In this document: piece by piece, positions 11,401 through 21,623 of the stretch
How the letters are laid out: every line of letters begins with the position of its first letter
Numbering within the stretch: the first letter of the stretch is position 1
Origin: Adiantum capillus-veneris
Lineage: Eukaryota > Streptophyta > Polypodiopsida > Polypodiales > Pteridaceae
DNA: 64,000 nt
NCBI GenBank assembly: GCA_014529385.2
Contig: CM043952.1
Span: 62,739,119-62,803,118, forward strand
Direction of reading: 5' to 3'
Position numbers and translations under genes: made by a program
The notes under the pieces: model-generated
What the model was told of the DNA's origin: nothing
The model's database searches: none
What the model saw: only the letters and a program-made list of their open reading frames with translations

Positions 11401-11922
11401 CAATATCTTCAAAGGTATAGTTGGCTTTCTTTTCATTGTACACCTTTACTTCGTCTCTTCTTTTGGTTACACTATCCCCCTTGTTGGAGAGGTCTAGTGC
11501 AGCTGCCACTACTCTTTCTGTGATTAGAATCTCAGTGCCTGGCTTGCCCAACAGATCTGTTACTCTAGCCACTCCATCTTCTTCTATTGTTGTCACAAAT
11601 TCCCAGACTCTTTTTATATCAATACCTGTTGGAACCGCTTCAAAGTAATTGTGGAGATCAATCTTCTCCAAATACTCTGCCATCTTGCTTCTGACGAACT
11701 CATTGAGTTCTCACGGTAACATTGGTAGCTCTATCACATTTCCGTCGGTGTCTTTGAACACGTCTTGGTAAATCTTTAGATCATTGGACTCAGAAGTTCT
11801 TCTTGGATCCATGTGCTTGTTGGCTTTAGAGTTCCTTCTCGTATGACGAAGGGCTCTACCTCTTCTAGGTAATCTTTTATGGTCATTCTTTTCTTCTTTG
11901 CCAGTGACTTTGCAGCTGCCAT
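8486..11922 (-). pseudogene. ORF-X of element B, decayed
   Basis: Homologue of the extra gene of element A, in the same place between pol and the 3' LTR. The start ATG is at 11922; the reading is interrupted by a frameshift near 11775 and several stops, leaving open pieces 11683-11372, 11350-11072, 10921-10187, 10123-9629, 9604-8951 and 8920-8486. The N-terminal block (MTIKDYLEEVEPF, EYLEKIDLHNYF) matches A. A Lys/Glu/Pro-rich linker and a long heptad-rich coiled coil (about 10120-9500) follow. The C-terminal block shares KTLTGxIKLFTGSPDLSC, LYQRIMFLPS and FEEAFYTGFFT with A. I do not recognise the family. The similarity of the C-terminal block despite wide divergence elsewhere suggests past protein-level selection. 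Confidence 0.85.
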
Positions 11923-11954
11923 AGATCCTGTTGCACTCAGTAGTCCGATGTTAG
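11923..11954 (-). promoter_or_regulatory. Putative 3' splice site upstream of ORF-X B
   Basis: On the minus strand CGCTAAC (branch-point-like, 11950-11954) is followed about 22 nt later by GCAACAG|GATCTATGG, the AG lying at 11929-11928 just before the ORF-X start. The same arrangement occurs upstream of ORF-X A. Confidence 0.5.
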
Positions 11955-12087
11955 CGTTTTTTCCATATTAGCTGAGAAACTGAGTTTTATCTATCCAAAT
12001 GACTTGAAAATTGAAAATAAAGCTTAAAAGGAACTTGTGAAACTGTGCATGTGCTCACAGTGCAATTCTGGCCAAAAAATTCCATTT

Positions 12088-12964
12088 AGACATCCTACGC
12101 GTAGGATTTCTTTTTCATCAGAATTGGGTGATACTTGACATGCTGGTAGTCCTTGGCCTGTGGAACATGGCTATGTGCTTGGATTTGGATTTGGGCATCA
12201 AAAAGTGGATTTTTGGGCTGATTCAGGCTTTAGGTCACAAATTGGGTAGAAAGTCTATAACAGGTAGCAAGTGATGTCCAAATGGGTTGAAAATTGATAT
12301 ATGGGCTCATTGCACCATGGTATTGGCTCCCATGATGTCACTCTTTGCACAGAAGGTCAAAAATATGCTGGAGACATCCTACACGTAGGATGTCTTTTTC
12401 ATCAAAATGGCATGGGATTTGTTATGTGGGTAGTCCTTGGCATATGGAACATGTCCATGCTCTTGGATTTTCATTTGGACAAGAATTGATGCCGGTAAGA
12501 GCTTGTGTAGTGTTTTTGAGCTCAAAAAGTGTATCTTGAAGGTGTTTGGGGTCAAAAATGATTAGAATGGCTTCAAACTTGGTATATGAGCTCTTGAAGA
12601 TGATGTGATTGGATCTGGAATGGACAAACACCCTCTGTAGGCCAAAAATGTCAAATAGACATCCTATGCATAGGATGCCTACTTCATCAATTTTTGCTTC
12701 TGACCACACAGATTGGTTGGTTATGTGCTTGTGAATGTGTTGTGCAAGTTTCATGTGATTTGGACAAGTTTTGGTAGGTCTATGGCCCATTATTGCCTCT
12801 ATGCCCTAACTTTGCGTTTTTCATGCATATGAGGTCAATTTTGGTCCAAATGTGATGAAACTTGGTGGCTAGCATGTAAAGGTCATTCAGAAAATGTGTG
12901 TGATGAAAAATGTTGGGATCTGTGCCCTGAAATGCCCTTGAGACATCCTACGCGTAAGATGTCT
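12088..12964. repeat. B-type 24-bp palindromes, four copies at 284-bp spacing
   Basis: Copies lie at 12088-12111, 12372-12395, 12657-12680 and 12941-12964, spaced 284, 285 and 284 bp. Each is AGACATCCTACG joined to its reverse complement, with at most one or two changes. One copy has ATGCAT and another ACACGT at the centre instead of ACGCGT. Most are followed on the plus strand by a T-run and CATCAA. Flanking units are recognisably repeated but far more diverged than the palindrome. Confidence 0.9.
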
Positions 12965-14551
12965 CCTGATGATTTTTTCATGGAATTTGTCACTAGTGCC
13001 TGCCCTTAGTCCCCCTGAGTCCCTTTTAAGCCTAATTTCAACAAAAAAGTCAAATGGATAGAAAGTAACTCCTTGTGTGGATTTCAGAGCCTCCGAGCCA
13101 TTTTCTAACTTTTGGAGTTCTTTTTGGCGATGAAATTTCTTGATGTTGGTCTCCATAGCTTCTCGATCCCTTGGGGATACTTGCCGTATGGTTTTTGTCA
13201 CCGGAGCTTCATTTGGCAATTTGTCGCTTTAGAAGCACCCGTGGTTGCGTTTACATATCTTCGATGATTTGTGGTGGTCTACCACCATAGGACTTGGTTT
13301 TTGATGGTCCAGGAAAGCCGCTTGTGAAGTTTGGTGGCAAACGGACATGCGGTTTGTCCGAGAGAGCTATTTGACGCTTTGTGTGTCTGATGCCGTTTCT
13401 GAAGTTTAGTGCCACTTTGGGTCATCTTTTGGTCATGTGAGCTACATAGACTTGTCGAGCATGTTGGGATGCTCCTACCCATGAATTTTAGTAGCATTTG
13501 GGCGCCTTTTCGCCAATTTCCCATTTGGTGGCCTCTTGCGGGATTCTAGGAATTAGGGTTTTTCTCGATGGTTTTCTACTGCCTTTGGACATCCAAGATT
13601 GGTCTTCTATGCTAGGGTAAGCTGCCGATGAAGTCTCGTTGCTTTTGGGTTAGCCGTTAGGTGGCCGCTTCTACTTGTAGGTCTCTACTGCCCGCTTTGT
13701 GTGTGAACCCTACGCTAGTTTTTGCGACAAAACGACAAACATGCGCGAAAATCTCAAGGTGGTGAGCCTACCTCTCATGTCTGAAGCCTGTCGAGTAGTC
13801 GTACGCTTCGTAGAAGCTGCTGGAAGTTCCGCTCGCTCTAGGTGCCAAAGCTCTCTCTCAAATGTCAATAGTGAAAATGAGCTAAAAATGAGGTGAAAAT
13901 TTCTTATAATGGAGGTCCCCGAACCACTTTTCATAAAATTTGGTATGTGCTCCCAACTTCTTGCGAGATGCGGTTTAGGCTCAAAAATTTCTTGATTTGG
14001 ACTCCATTTGCTCTGTTTACCAGAAATTTGGCATTTCGATCAAAATCTGGCCAAAACACGCTATCCGCTCCAGTCTCATAATTGCACCCCCACTGTACCA
14101 TAGGTTGTCCTATAGTCACTGATCATCCCCATATTTTTTGTTTTTCATTATGACTGTTTTTCACCTTCTTTTTGTATTTTTGAAGTTTTTCTGCCGAAAA
14201 TTAGCAAAACTAAAAGGAAAATAGCAAATCAAACCCAAAAAAATCCCCAAAAATCATAATAAATCACAAACATCACTGCAAAACATTATATAAACTCACA
14301 TGCAATTTTTATGGCCGTATTTCTGCGTTTTACCAATATTTCGCCCAAAAAATGGCTATTTCTACTTATATACACACACCTAGGAGCTTGATTTGGCGTT
14401 TGGTCCCATATACCTATAGATACATGCTATATAAGGGCATATGTACTTGGGTTAGTCCAGAAAATTTCGCAATCAAACAACAACCCTTAAAATAGGTGAA
14501 AATCATGCCCTTTTTTGCTCTTCCTGCTATTGGTTCCGCATTTTGAGAATG
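12965..14551. other. Non-coding region of element B between pol tail and ORF-X
   Basis: No supported gene. The stretch is alignable by eye with 21624-23231 of element A (for example GCGACAAAA..., CTACCTCTCATGTCTG and the TTGATTTGGACTCCATTTG segment). It is therefore conserved retrotransposon 3' non-coding DNA. Confidence 0.7.
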
Positions 14552-14564
14552 CCTCCCCCCTCCT
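14552..14564 (-). promoter_or_regulatory. Internal polypurine tract of element B
   Basis: The minus strand reads AGGAGGGGGGAGG, preceded by GGGAGGACTCCAGCT, directly downstream of the pol tail. It matches the tract at the same place in element A and resembles the 3' polypurine tract beside the LTR. Confidence 0.55.
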
Positions 14565-14733
14565 AGCTGGAGTCCTCCCGAACGACCAGGTATCGCCTAG
14601 GAGTATGTGCCATGCATAGGTTGAAAAATTTGTGCTAATGCTTGGCCGATTAATGTGGCCCTAATTTATGCATACTCGGTCAATGCATAAAAAAAATTAA
14701 TGTTGTGCAAGAGAAGGGTATAAGCAAGATGCT

Positions 14734-14868
14734 TATTGGCATTCGCCGTCAAGGTTCTCTGTTTTCTTTGCAAGTAACAGTTGTAACTCTACTACTCTCT
14801 GTTTAATTGTCTTTCTTACAAAAGGTAGTGTCTTTGACGCTACTGTTGATATAGCCGTAGTTGTTTCT
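14734..14868 (-). pseudogene. C-terminal remnant of element B pol
   Basis: An open minus-strand reading of about 45 codons ends at a stop at 14734-14736. It contains TIKQRVVELQLLLAKK, matching SIKQRAALLERLLYHR at the very end of element A's polyprotein. It begins at the recombination or deletion breakpoint with the leader copy, so all of gag, protease, RT, RNase H and integrase are missing from B. Confidence 0.65.
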
Positions 14869-16168
14869 GTGGACAGTTGGACAACTTCTGTTTCATCAAG
14901 TGAGAATTTTGTTGCAGTTATGCTGAAAAAGACATTATACGCGTATGATGTCTTTTTTCACAGATTTAGACTATTTTGGTTATACTCACTCTCAGTAGCC
15001 CCCTTATGCTCTGTCCACTCACAAAATTCAGTTTGAACTCTGTTTGAGCAAGTTATGGCTAATTTAGGCTTTTCTTGGCAATTTTCCGCTTTTAACTTGT
15101 TTTTTGGGTCAATTGTGATACAAATGGGATGAAACTTGAAATATAACCTCTAGACAGCTATTACAATGGATCTGTGTTAGCAAAGTATCAAAATATGTCC
15201 AAAATTAGGTCAAAGACATCATACGCGTATGATGTCTTTTTCATCAATTTGGGTCAGAACTTGATATTTATGCTTTCTACAGTGTTTGTAACAATCTGGT
15301 CAGGTCAGATATCAAAATTAAGCAGTGGATGTGCTAAAAGACATTATACGCATATGATGTCTTTTTTCCCAGATTTTGACTATTTTTGGTTTTAAGCCTT
15401 CTCCAATGTTTACAATTGAGTTTCAAGTGTTTTTGTCAGGTTTGAATGTAAAAACAAGATCTGAATCCAAAATTTCCTATTCTTTGCGTTTCTTGGACTC
15501 CGACTTGTCTTTTCGGGTTTCTTTGAGTGTTAATGCTCTTGTTTTAAGTTGAAATTAGGATATAACCCCCCTTTTGAACGCTCTGGTAAAGTCAAAATTT
15601 CTGTTTTGGTCTCTGTTTGGTCATTTAGACATCATACGCGTATGATGTCTAAAGTTGCAGATTTCCAGTTTTTTGGCACAGAATCCTTCCTAAAGCTTTC
15701 TCAAGTGCTCAGCAACTCCCAGATACACAGAAAATTTCTCTGACTTTTGTTTATTGCAAGTTTCACTACTAACTCGACGGTTTAGTGATCTAACATGCAA
15801 TCAACCATATCAAGCAAATACTCCAATGATTATTAGCTCTAGATCAGGATCAAATGAAGTCCTACCTAAGCTATTCCTAATCATAAAATGGGTTTGGTAA
15901 TTGTGATTTTAAAGAGATCCACTGCCACTCACGGACTAGCAAATTCTTCTTCTATCAACAATCACTCAACACCAACAAAACAACAAACCAATCTAAGCTA
16001 AACTAAAAATACTGTCAACACGGAAGACCCAGGAATACCCCACTTCCTAGTATCTCTCGAGATCTTCGGAGTCCACCACTCCTAGATCTTTTTTAACTAA
16101 AGTATACAAAGTAGTTTATACGACTCACCTCGTAGGATTAGTCTAAGGTCACCTACTTAGGGCTCTCG
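14868..16168 (-). mobile_element. Second copy of the element A leader
   Basis: Nearly identical to 32981-34277, with about a dozen differences by eye over 1.3 kb, including four palindromes at 14930-14953, 15214-15237, 15339-15362 and 15627-15650. It lies outside A's 3' LTR, where host flank would be expected. It ends at 14868-14880, where the sequence switches from leader to the pol tail of B. Confidence 0.9.
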
Positions 16169-16188
16169 TCCCCGGCAGCGGCGCCAAA
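16169..16188 (-). other. Primer-binding site (tRNA-Asp type), left copy
   Basis: The minus strand reads TTTGGCGCCGCTGCCGGGGA directly after the LTR end CCTTAACA. TGGCGCC...GGGGA is complementary to the 3' end of plant tRNA-Asp and is used by Tat/Athila retrotransposons. Confidence 0.85.
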
Positions 16189-17133
16189 TGTTAAGGCGGT
16201 TACGCCGCTAGCGGAAGCTAAATAGCGAGAACTCAACCAACAACAGAATTTGTCAGACGAGGACGAAGCTTGACCCGCAGGCGCATGGAAACAACTAGGT
16301 GGGTGTCAAATCACCTACTCGACCTTCTAATGACAATCACTACTAAGGAAATCAAATCTAAGTTCTAAAATACGCAAGTGACTGAAATCCGTACTACGAA
16401 CGAATGCTATACGAAACAGGATCTAGAATCATTGAATCCATCTCAAACTCAAGGGGAAGTCTATACACTAGGTAAGAACAACACCCTTAAGACTTGAACT
16501 GCAAAATCAACCTATAATCACTCCGTGCGGTAAACGCGTATGAAGACAGGCCGAAAAATACAGGTGACCGAAACTTGACCCCGATGGTACTAATGCGTAG
16601 CTCTACTCGTTGTGGTTCTATAGATATGTTGCACGCTCTATTCCGACACACGAGTTGGAAGAAAACTCACACCGAAGCTCGTAGGAACTTACCACACATA
16701 GAAGCCGATAGCGCGCACTCTTGGTATCAGTGCGTAGCTCTCGCCGTTGCTAACACAATGGCGGTGTCTCTTCTCCAATGGCGGCTCCGTAGCTCGCGTA
16801 GCAAGTAGATAAGACACTCTCTCTCTCTCTCACTCACTCTCTCTCAGACACAGTCATGGCGCTCAAAAACTCACTTTGATTAATAATCTGAATCTTCTTT
16901 AGGTTACAAAACTTTGGCTTATATACCTCAGCCTTGGAGGTGAGAACATCTCTAACTAATTACATCGCAATTGAAATTACTTCGGGATTACAAGCTGGAA
17001 ACTCAATTGAGTCCCGTTACTTAATGAATGGCTCATTCAAAATCAATGTCGGAAAGACATTTATTACAATCAATGGTTACAAAAATGATGAGTGTGAGCA
17101 AAAATGTGGGTGTGATCCTCTGCTGGCTCAACA
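16189..17133 (-). mobile_element. Middle LTR (3' LTR of element A, 5' LTR of element B)
   Basis: 945-bp LTR with minus-strand ends TGTTGAGCCAGC and CCGCCTTAACA. A TATA-like GTATATAAGCC lies near 16919-16927 and a CT tract near 16810-16850. It differs from the right LTR (34298-35245) at roughly twenty positions by eye, so the insertion is fairly young. It is related to, but clearly different from, the B array LTRs. An A-type half-site CGCGTATGA lies near 16535. Confidence 0.95.
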
Positions 17134-17147
17134 CTCCCCCCCTCCGC
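17134..17147 (-). other. 3' polypurine tract of element A
   Basis: The minus strand reads GCGGAGGGGGGGAG immediately before the LTR start TGTTGAG. This is the plus-strand DNA primer site used in reverse transcription. GTCAGGGACGACATGA precedes it, as in element B. Confidence 0.85.
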
Positions 17148-17182
17148 GTTCATGTCGTCCCTGACATGACTTTTATGCTTGG

Positions 17183-20100
17183 TCAATAAAGTCCTGTCGT
17201 CTTGAGCATCTGCAAATGTGATTCGTATCGTAGTTTGCCGATGGTCAAGGTTGGGCCGAATATTTTGCTTTCGTGGGTGAAAAAGCCGGTGTAGAAAGCT
17301 TCTTCGAATGTTTGCATGTGGAAGCTAGGCAAAAACATAATCCTCTGGTATAGGAGGTGCAACACTTTTGGAGAAGGCTGCAATGAAAGATCATACATCA
17401 TATCAGTCACTGTGTCGGCCGTCGATAGTAGACTCGAGGTCGTGGCTTTATCTGGCGCGAACACTTCAATGCAAGCTAAGAGAGTCCTGCAGATTTTCTT
17501 AAGCATCTGACACGAAAGGTCAGGAGAGCCAGTAAAGAGCTTGATGGTGCCCGTTAGGGTTTTCACCATGTAGGCTTTACCTATTCTCTCTCCTGCCTTT
17601 GGTCCTGGCATCCTGGGGTAATTAAGCCAATTTGGCTTCTTTTCTACAATCCTGCCATGCTCTTTCCAGCTTCTGACTCTTGGCACCGGGCAGAAGGTTG
17701 CATCCTCCCGAATCTCCTTTGGTGCCTCTACCAAGTAGATGAGGTAGGCTGGGTATTTGTTCAGCCAACCTTTCCTCCATCTAGGCTGCAAATCTACAAT
17801 CTTCTTTGATTGTTCCTCTTTTGTGATGTCGCCTTCGTAAAGAGCGACATACTGCTCCTCCTCTATTCTCTTTTTCGTTTTTATCACTTCAAACTTCATC
17901 AAAGGGAAAGGCAGGCTGGGTTGCATCCACTCTTCATGGAGCACTTTTGTGTCTAATCCCTGAAGTCTAATGGAGATTAGGAGTCTCCTCTCCCATTCCA
18001 TTTCCGCCTTGGCACTCTCCTTTGTTGACTTTTCTATTTGGTCATGGAGCCTTTGTTCTTCTTCTTCAGAGATTCCTGAAGTCGAGGCCACCTCGTGAAC
18101 TGGGGCTGGATCTTCAATTGTGGTTGCCTCTCCAGTTTCTGGTAGCTCTATGGCTGCTCCACCTGATTCTTCTTGTGGTGTCTCTGTCTCTCTTCTTTGT
18201 TGCTCTTGTAGATCTTGGAGCTGTTTGCAGAGGGTCTCATTCTCTGTTCTTAGTGTTTGATTTTCTAAAGTGAGCCTCTCCTCTGCTGCCAATGATCCCT
18301 CCGCAATGTGCAACCTTTGCACTTGCTCTAATCTGAGCTCTCTTTGTAAGCTTCGGACCTGGTCTTCCAAAGCTGGTACAAGAGCTCCCTCTTGTTCGGT
18401 TCCTGCTCTGCTAGCTCTAGGGGTAGTCCTGAGTCTAGTGATTGTTCTTTCTTGGAGCGTGACTCTTTCCCTTAGCTCAATGAGCTCATCTTTAGCCGCC
18501 TCCAAGTCGTCTTCCATCCGCTCCCTTGCTTCCTGTGCACTTGTTACTTCTCTTGAAGCCTCGGCTAGCTGGAGTATCAAGCCGTCTCTCTCGTTTTCCG
18601 CATCGTAGAGTGATGCTTTATGACTTTCAGATTCAGTCATAGCATCCTCTAATTTCCTCTGCAACTCAGCTTCCCTTTGTTTGGTTGTCTCAATCTCCAC
18701 TTCTTTGCCTTGGATCTTTCTTTGATCTTGTTGAGTAGTTCATGCACCATGTGCATGTCTTTTTCATCTTCATCTAAATCTTTTTCGGCCACCACCTCCA
18801 CTGGCTTCGGCTCTTCTAGTACGTTCTGCTCATCCAGTTTCTCTTCACTCTCTTTTGTACTCTTTATTTTTTCCTCTGTCCCTCTCCGATCATCTTGTTT
18901 TTGTAGGGTGATCCCATAAACCGCCTCAAGGGCCTCTTCTTCAGTGTACCCTATCGCTACCAGATCCTCATAATCGTTTTTCTTTTGCTGAATTGGATCT
19001 ATCTCCTTTTCCTTGGTCCCGACCTCCGGCTTTTCCATACCAGCCGTGTCCATCTCTACTGTGGTCTCTTCCACAATGATTTCCGTCTTCTTCGGGCTTG
19101 GTACATCAGTAAAGGAGGGCTGATTGTCCTCAGTCATCTTGGCTTTCCCTTTGTTTGCTTGCCCGTCTTTCTCTTGAGGTTCAGTAGACTCATCTACTTT
19201 CTTCTTCCCCTTGTCGTCCTTTTTCAGCTCAGCTTTTAAAAGTTGTACTTCCTCTTCAGTGTATGGCTCGACAGGTTGCTGCTTCAGTATAGCCTCTGAC
19301 TCCTCATAAGCTCTAATATATTGATCATATTGATCAACATGTGGCCTGGCTGAGCTAGTTCCGACTTTAGTGGGGTCTGGCACCCACTTTTCTTCAAAGT
19401 CCCCCTTTAGAGCTCTTTCCGCTCTAAACTGCTCCACCAGTCTTTCCATTCTTGCCGCTTTCTGACTTTTTGTTTGCTTGGGAGCAACCTTCTTCTTTGC
19501 TTTCTTCATAAGCGGCTCATCCACATTCTCTTCAGGTTCTGAAACTATTTCTAGTTTCCTGCGTGCTCTTGTGGACGCCCTCTTGGATACTTCAGGCTGT
19601 TCTTCCTCCTCATCGGCTTCTCTAAGCCACTCATTCTGGGAGGGAACCTTTGGCCATTGATCTCTGGCTCCAATAGCTTCATAAGCTATTCTTGTCAGAA
19701 CTTCAGCTCCTCCTATATACTTTGGCTTCTCGTTGTGCATGGCAATTACTTGCTCGTGGATGTGTTGAGCGTAATTCACCTCTTTTGGCATATTGCTCTT
19801 CAATGCCCATGTGATGGTAGTTGCAATGGCATGGGGCGGTGTCGTATACTTTTGCGGTCTTTTACTGCAAATATGGAGAAATTGGTTGTACAGTCGGCAA
19901 AGGGTTGCCGCTCTTTGGTCTGCCATATCTCCATAAGTTGCATTCTGTTTCTTGGACCCATAAACCTCTATAGCCTCCCTTCTTTCCCTGACAGAGCTCC
20001 CTTTGTTGTTCAGCTTCAATGCATCTGCAATGAGCTGTGGAGTGATCTGTACCTCTACTTTCTCTCCATCTATTGCTGTCAATGTGGCTTTCCCATCCTT

Positions 20101-20447
20101 CTGAATGGAGGTTGCCAACTCATACACTCTTCTTGTATCTACACCTGATGGTCTCGAGGTGAAGAATCTGTGCAAGTCTGCCCTTTCCAGGTACCTGCTG
20201 ATGTTCTCTGACCTGCTATAATCCACCAATTCTTGTGGGATCATCGGTATATCCACCGCTTGCCCTTGAGGATCTTGAAAGTCCCCTGGTAGATCTTTAT
20301 TCCCTCTTGTTCCAGTACTGCTTCCTCCACCCAAGTTTTGGTTGGCTTGAGGGTTTCTGCTGGAATGTCAAAGGGTTCCGCTTCTGCAAGAGCATCTTTG
20401 ATTGTCGGTCTTTTTCTCTTCATTGCCGATAACTTGGCGGAATCCAT
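17183..20447 (-). CDS. ORF-X of element A, large extra gene downstream of pol (two frameshifts)
   Basis: Start ATG at 20447, stop at 17183, about 1,090 residues if two single-base frameshifts (near 20290 in a G-run, and near 18710) are allowed for. Open pieces are 20447-20241, 20334-18649 (561 codons) and 18700-17183 (505 codons). Order: a basic start (MKRKRPTIKDALAEAEPF); a globular block (RYLERADLHRFF, HAIATTITWALKS, LTRIAYEAIGA); a long Lys/Glu-rich linker; a heptad coiled coil of about 170 residues; and a C-terminal block (PRWRKGWLNKYPAYLIYLVEAP, KTLTGTIKLFTGSPDLSC, FEEAFYTGFFT). No signal peptide or membrane helix is apparent. I do not recognise the family; it is not a standard Env, and the antisense genes of Grande-type elements do not fit because this one is sense. 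Conservation with element B argues that it is a real protein. Confidence 0.8.
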
Positions 20448-20477
20448 GGATCCTGTAACTCCAATTTCAGAAGTTAG
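20448..20477 (-). promoter_or_regulatory. Putative branch point and 3' splice site upstream of ORF-X A
   Basis: Minus-strand CGCTAAC (20473-20477) is followed about 21 nt later by AGTTACAG|GATCCATGG, with AG at 20454-20453. The same elements occur at the same spacing in element B. This suggests that ORF-X is translated from a spliced subgenomic RNA. The donor site was not identified. Confidence 0.5.
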
Positions 20478-20613
20478 CGTCTTTTTAGTACTGAAAGCCG
20501 AAATGAAGCTTTTAACTATTCAAATGACTTGAAAATTGAAACATGAGCTATTCAGGGCCTAAGGATGCAGGGTAGGTGAAAAAATATGCAAACTGGGCTC
20601 AAAATCATGCTGG

Positions 20614-21623
20614 AGACATCATACGCGTATGATGTCTTTTGTGTCAAAATGACTTCATATTGGTTGTGCTTGTAGCTGATAGTGTATACATGAGTATCAT
20701 ATGCTTGGATTTGAGTTTGGATATCATTTGGTCAAGTTTTGGCCAGTTTAGTCCAGTTCAGGCTCTTGGCAAAATTTTGAAAGGGAAATGGATTTTATGA
20801 TCCAAATTGGATAAAACTTGGTGGTTCACCTTCAAATGGCATGTAGATCACTTCTGTTTGGTGGTTGAAGCCCTGAGGTGCCAAAATCACATAGTGAGAC
20901 ATCATACGCGTATGATGTCTTTTAGTGTATTTTTGGACCAAATTTCTCTATAAGCTTGGATATGGCTTTAGATAGGCTTATTCAGTGGATTTATGAATGT
21001 TGGATAGATTTTGGGCTAAAAATGGCTCTGGAGACATCATACGCGTATGATGTCTTTTTCATCAATTTTTCATGGGATTGATTCTGTGGACTCCCCATGT
21101 ACTAGTGAAGGACTGTCTCTACTCAAATCTTGGTTTGGACTTGAGTATGTTGGATTTGGGCTAAAATAGGCTTTGGATGAAGGATTTTTCCTCAATTGGG
21201 CTAATGGGGTGATCCACTTGACCAAATGGTTCCAAACTTCATATGTAGCATGTATTAGATATATATAATGGATGTATGATGACAAATGAGCAGTTTTGGC
21301 TCTGTAAGTGCAAATAGACATCATACGCGTATGATGTCTTTTGTGTCAAAATGGTGCTTTTTGGTTCCAGATAGCTTATAGATGTGTTAATCAACAATCC
21401 TACAAAGTTTCAATGAGTTTGGAGTTATTTTGACAAAATTAGGACCAAAAATCAATTTTATGGCCTACTTTGCGTCTTTTTGGTTTTCCTTGGGTTTTCT
21501 AACTCCAATTCTCATGATACTTGGTTCATAGGATGTGATTAACATGTGGAATGAGGCTATGCACTCAAATGTTGAAATGGATGTGAAAATCATGCTGTGA
21601 GACATCATACGCGTATGATGTCT
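20614..21623. repeat. A-type 24-bp palindromes, 3' cluster of five
   Basis: Copies at 20614-20637, 20897-20920, 21032-21055, 21316-21339 and 21600-21623, spaced 283, 135, 284 and 284 bp. All five are perfect: AGACATCATACG followed by its reverse complement, centred on ACGCGT. Surrounding unit sequence (GCTTGGATTTG, GATAAAACTTGGTGG) is shared in degenerate form. Confidence 0.95.

Noticed and set aside
12088..12964. Regularly spaced palindromic repeats resembling a CRISPR array
   Set aside because: The spacing is 284 bp, spacers are themselves diverged repeats, and the setting is a plant retrotransposon.
20285..20300. Programmed frameshift shared by ORF-X A and B
   Set aside because: Both have a shift near the N-terminus, but at different codons (G-run in A, earlier in B), so independent indels are more likely.
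17183..20447. ORF-X as a retroviral envelope gene
   Set aside because: Position fits, but no signal peptide, transmembrane segment or cysteine pattern is visible; the protein is charged and coiled-coil rich.
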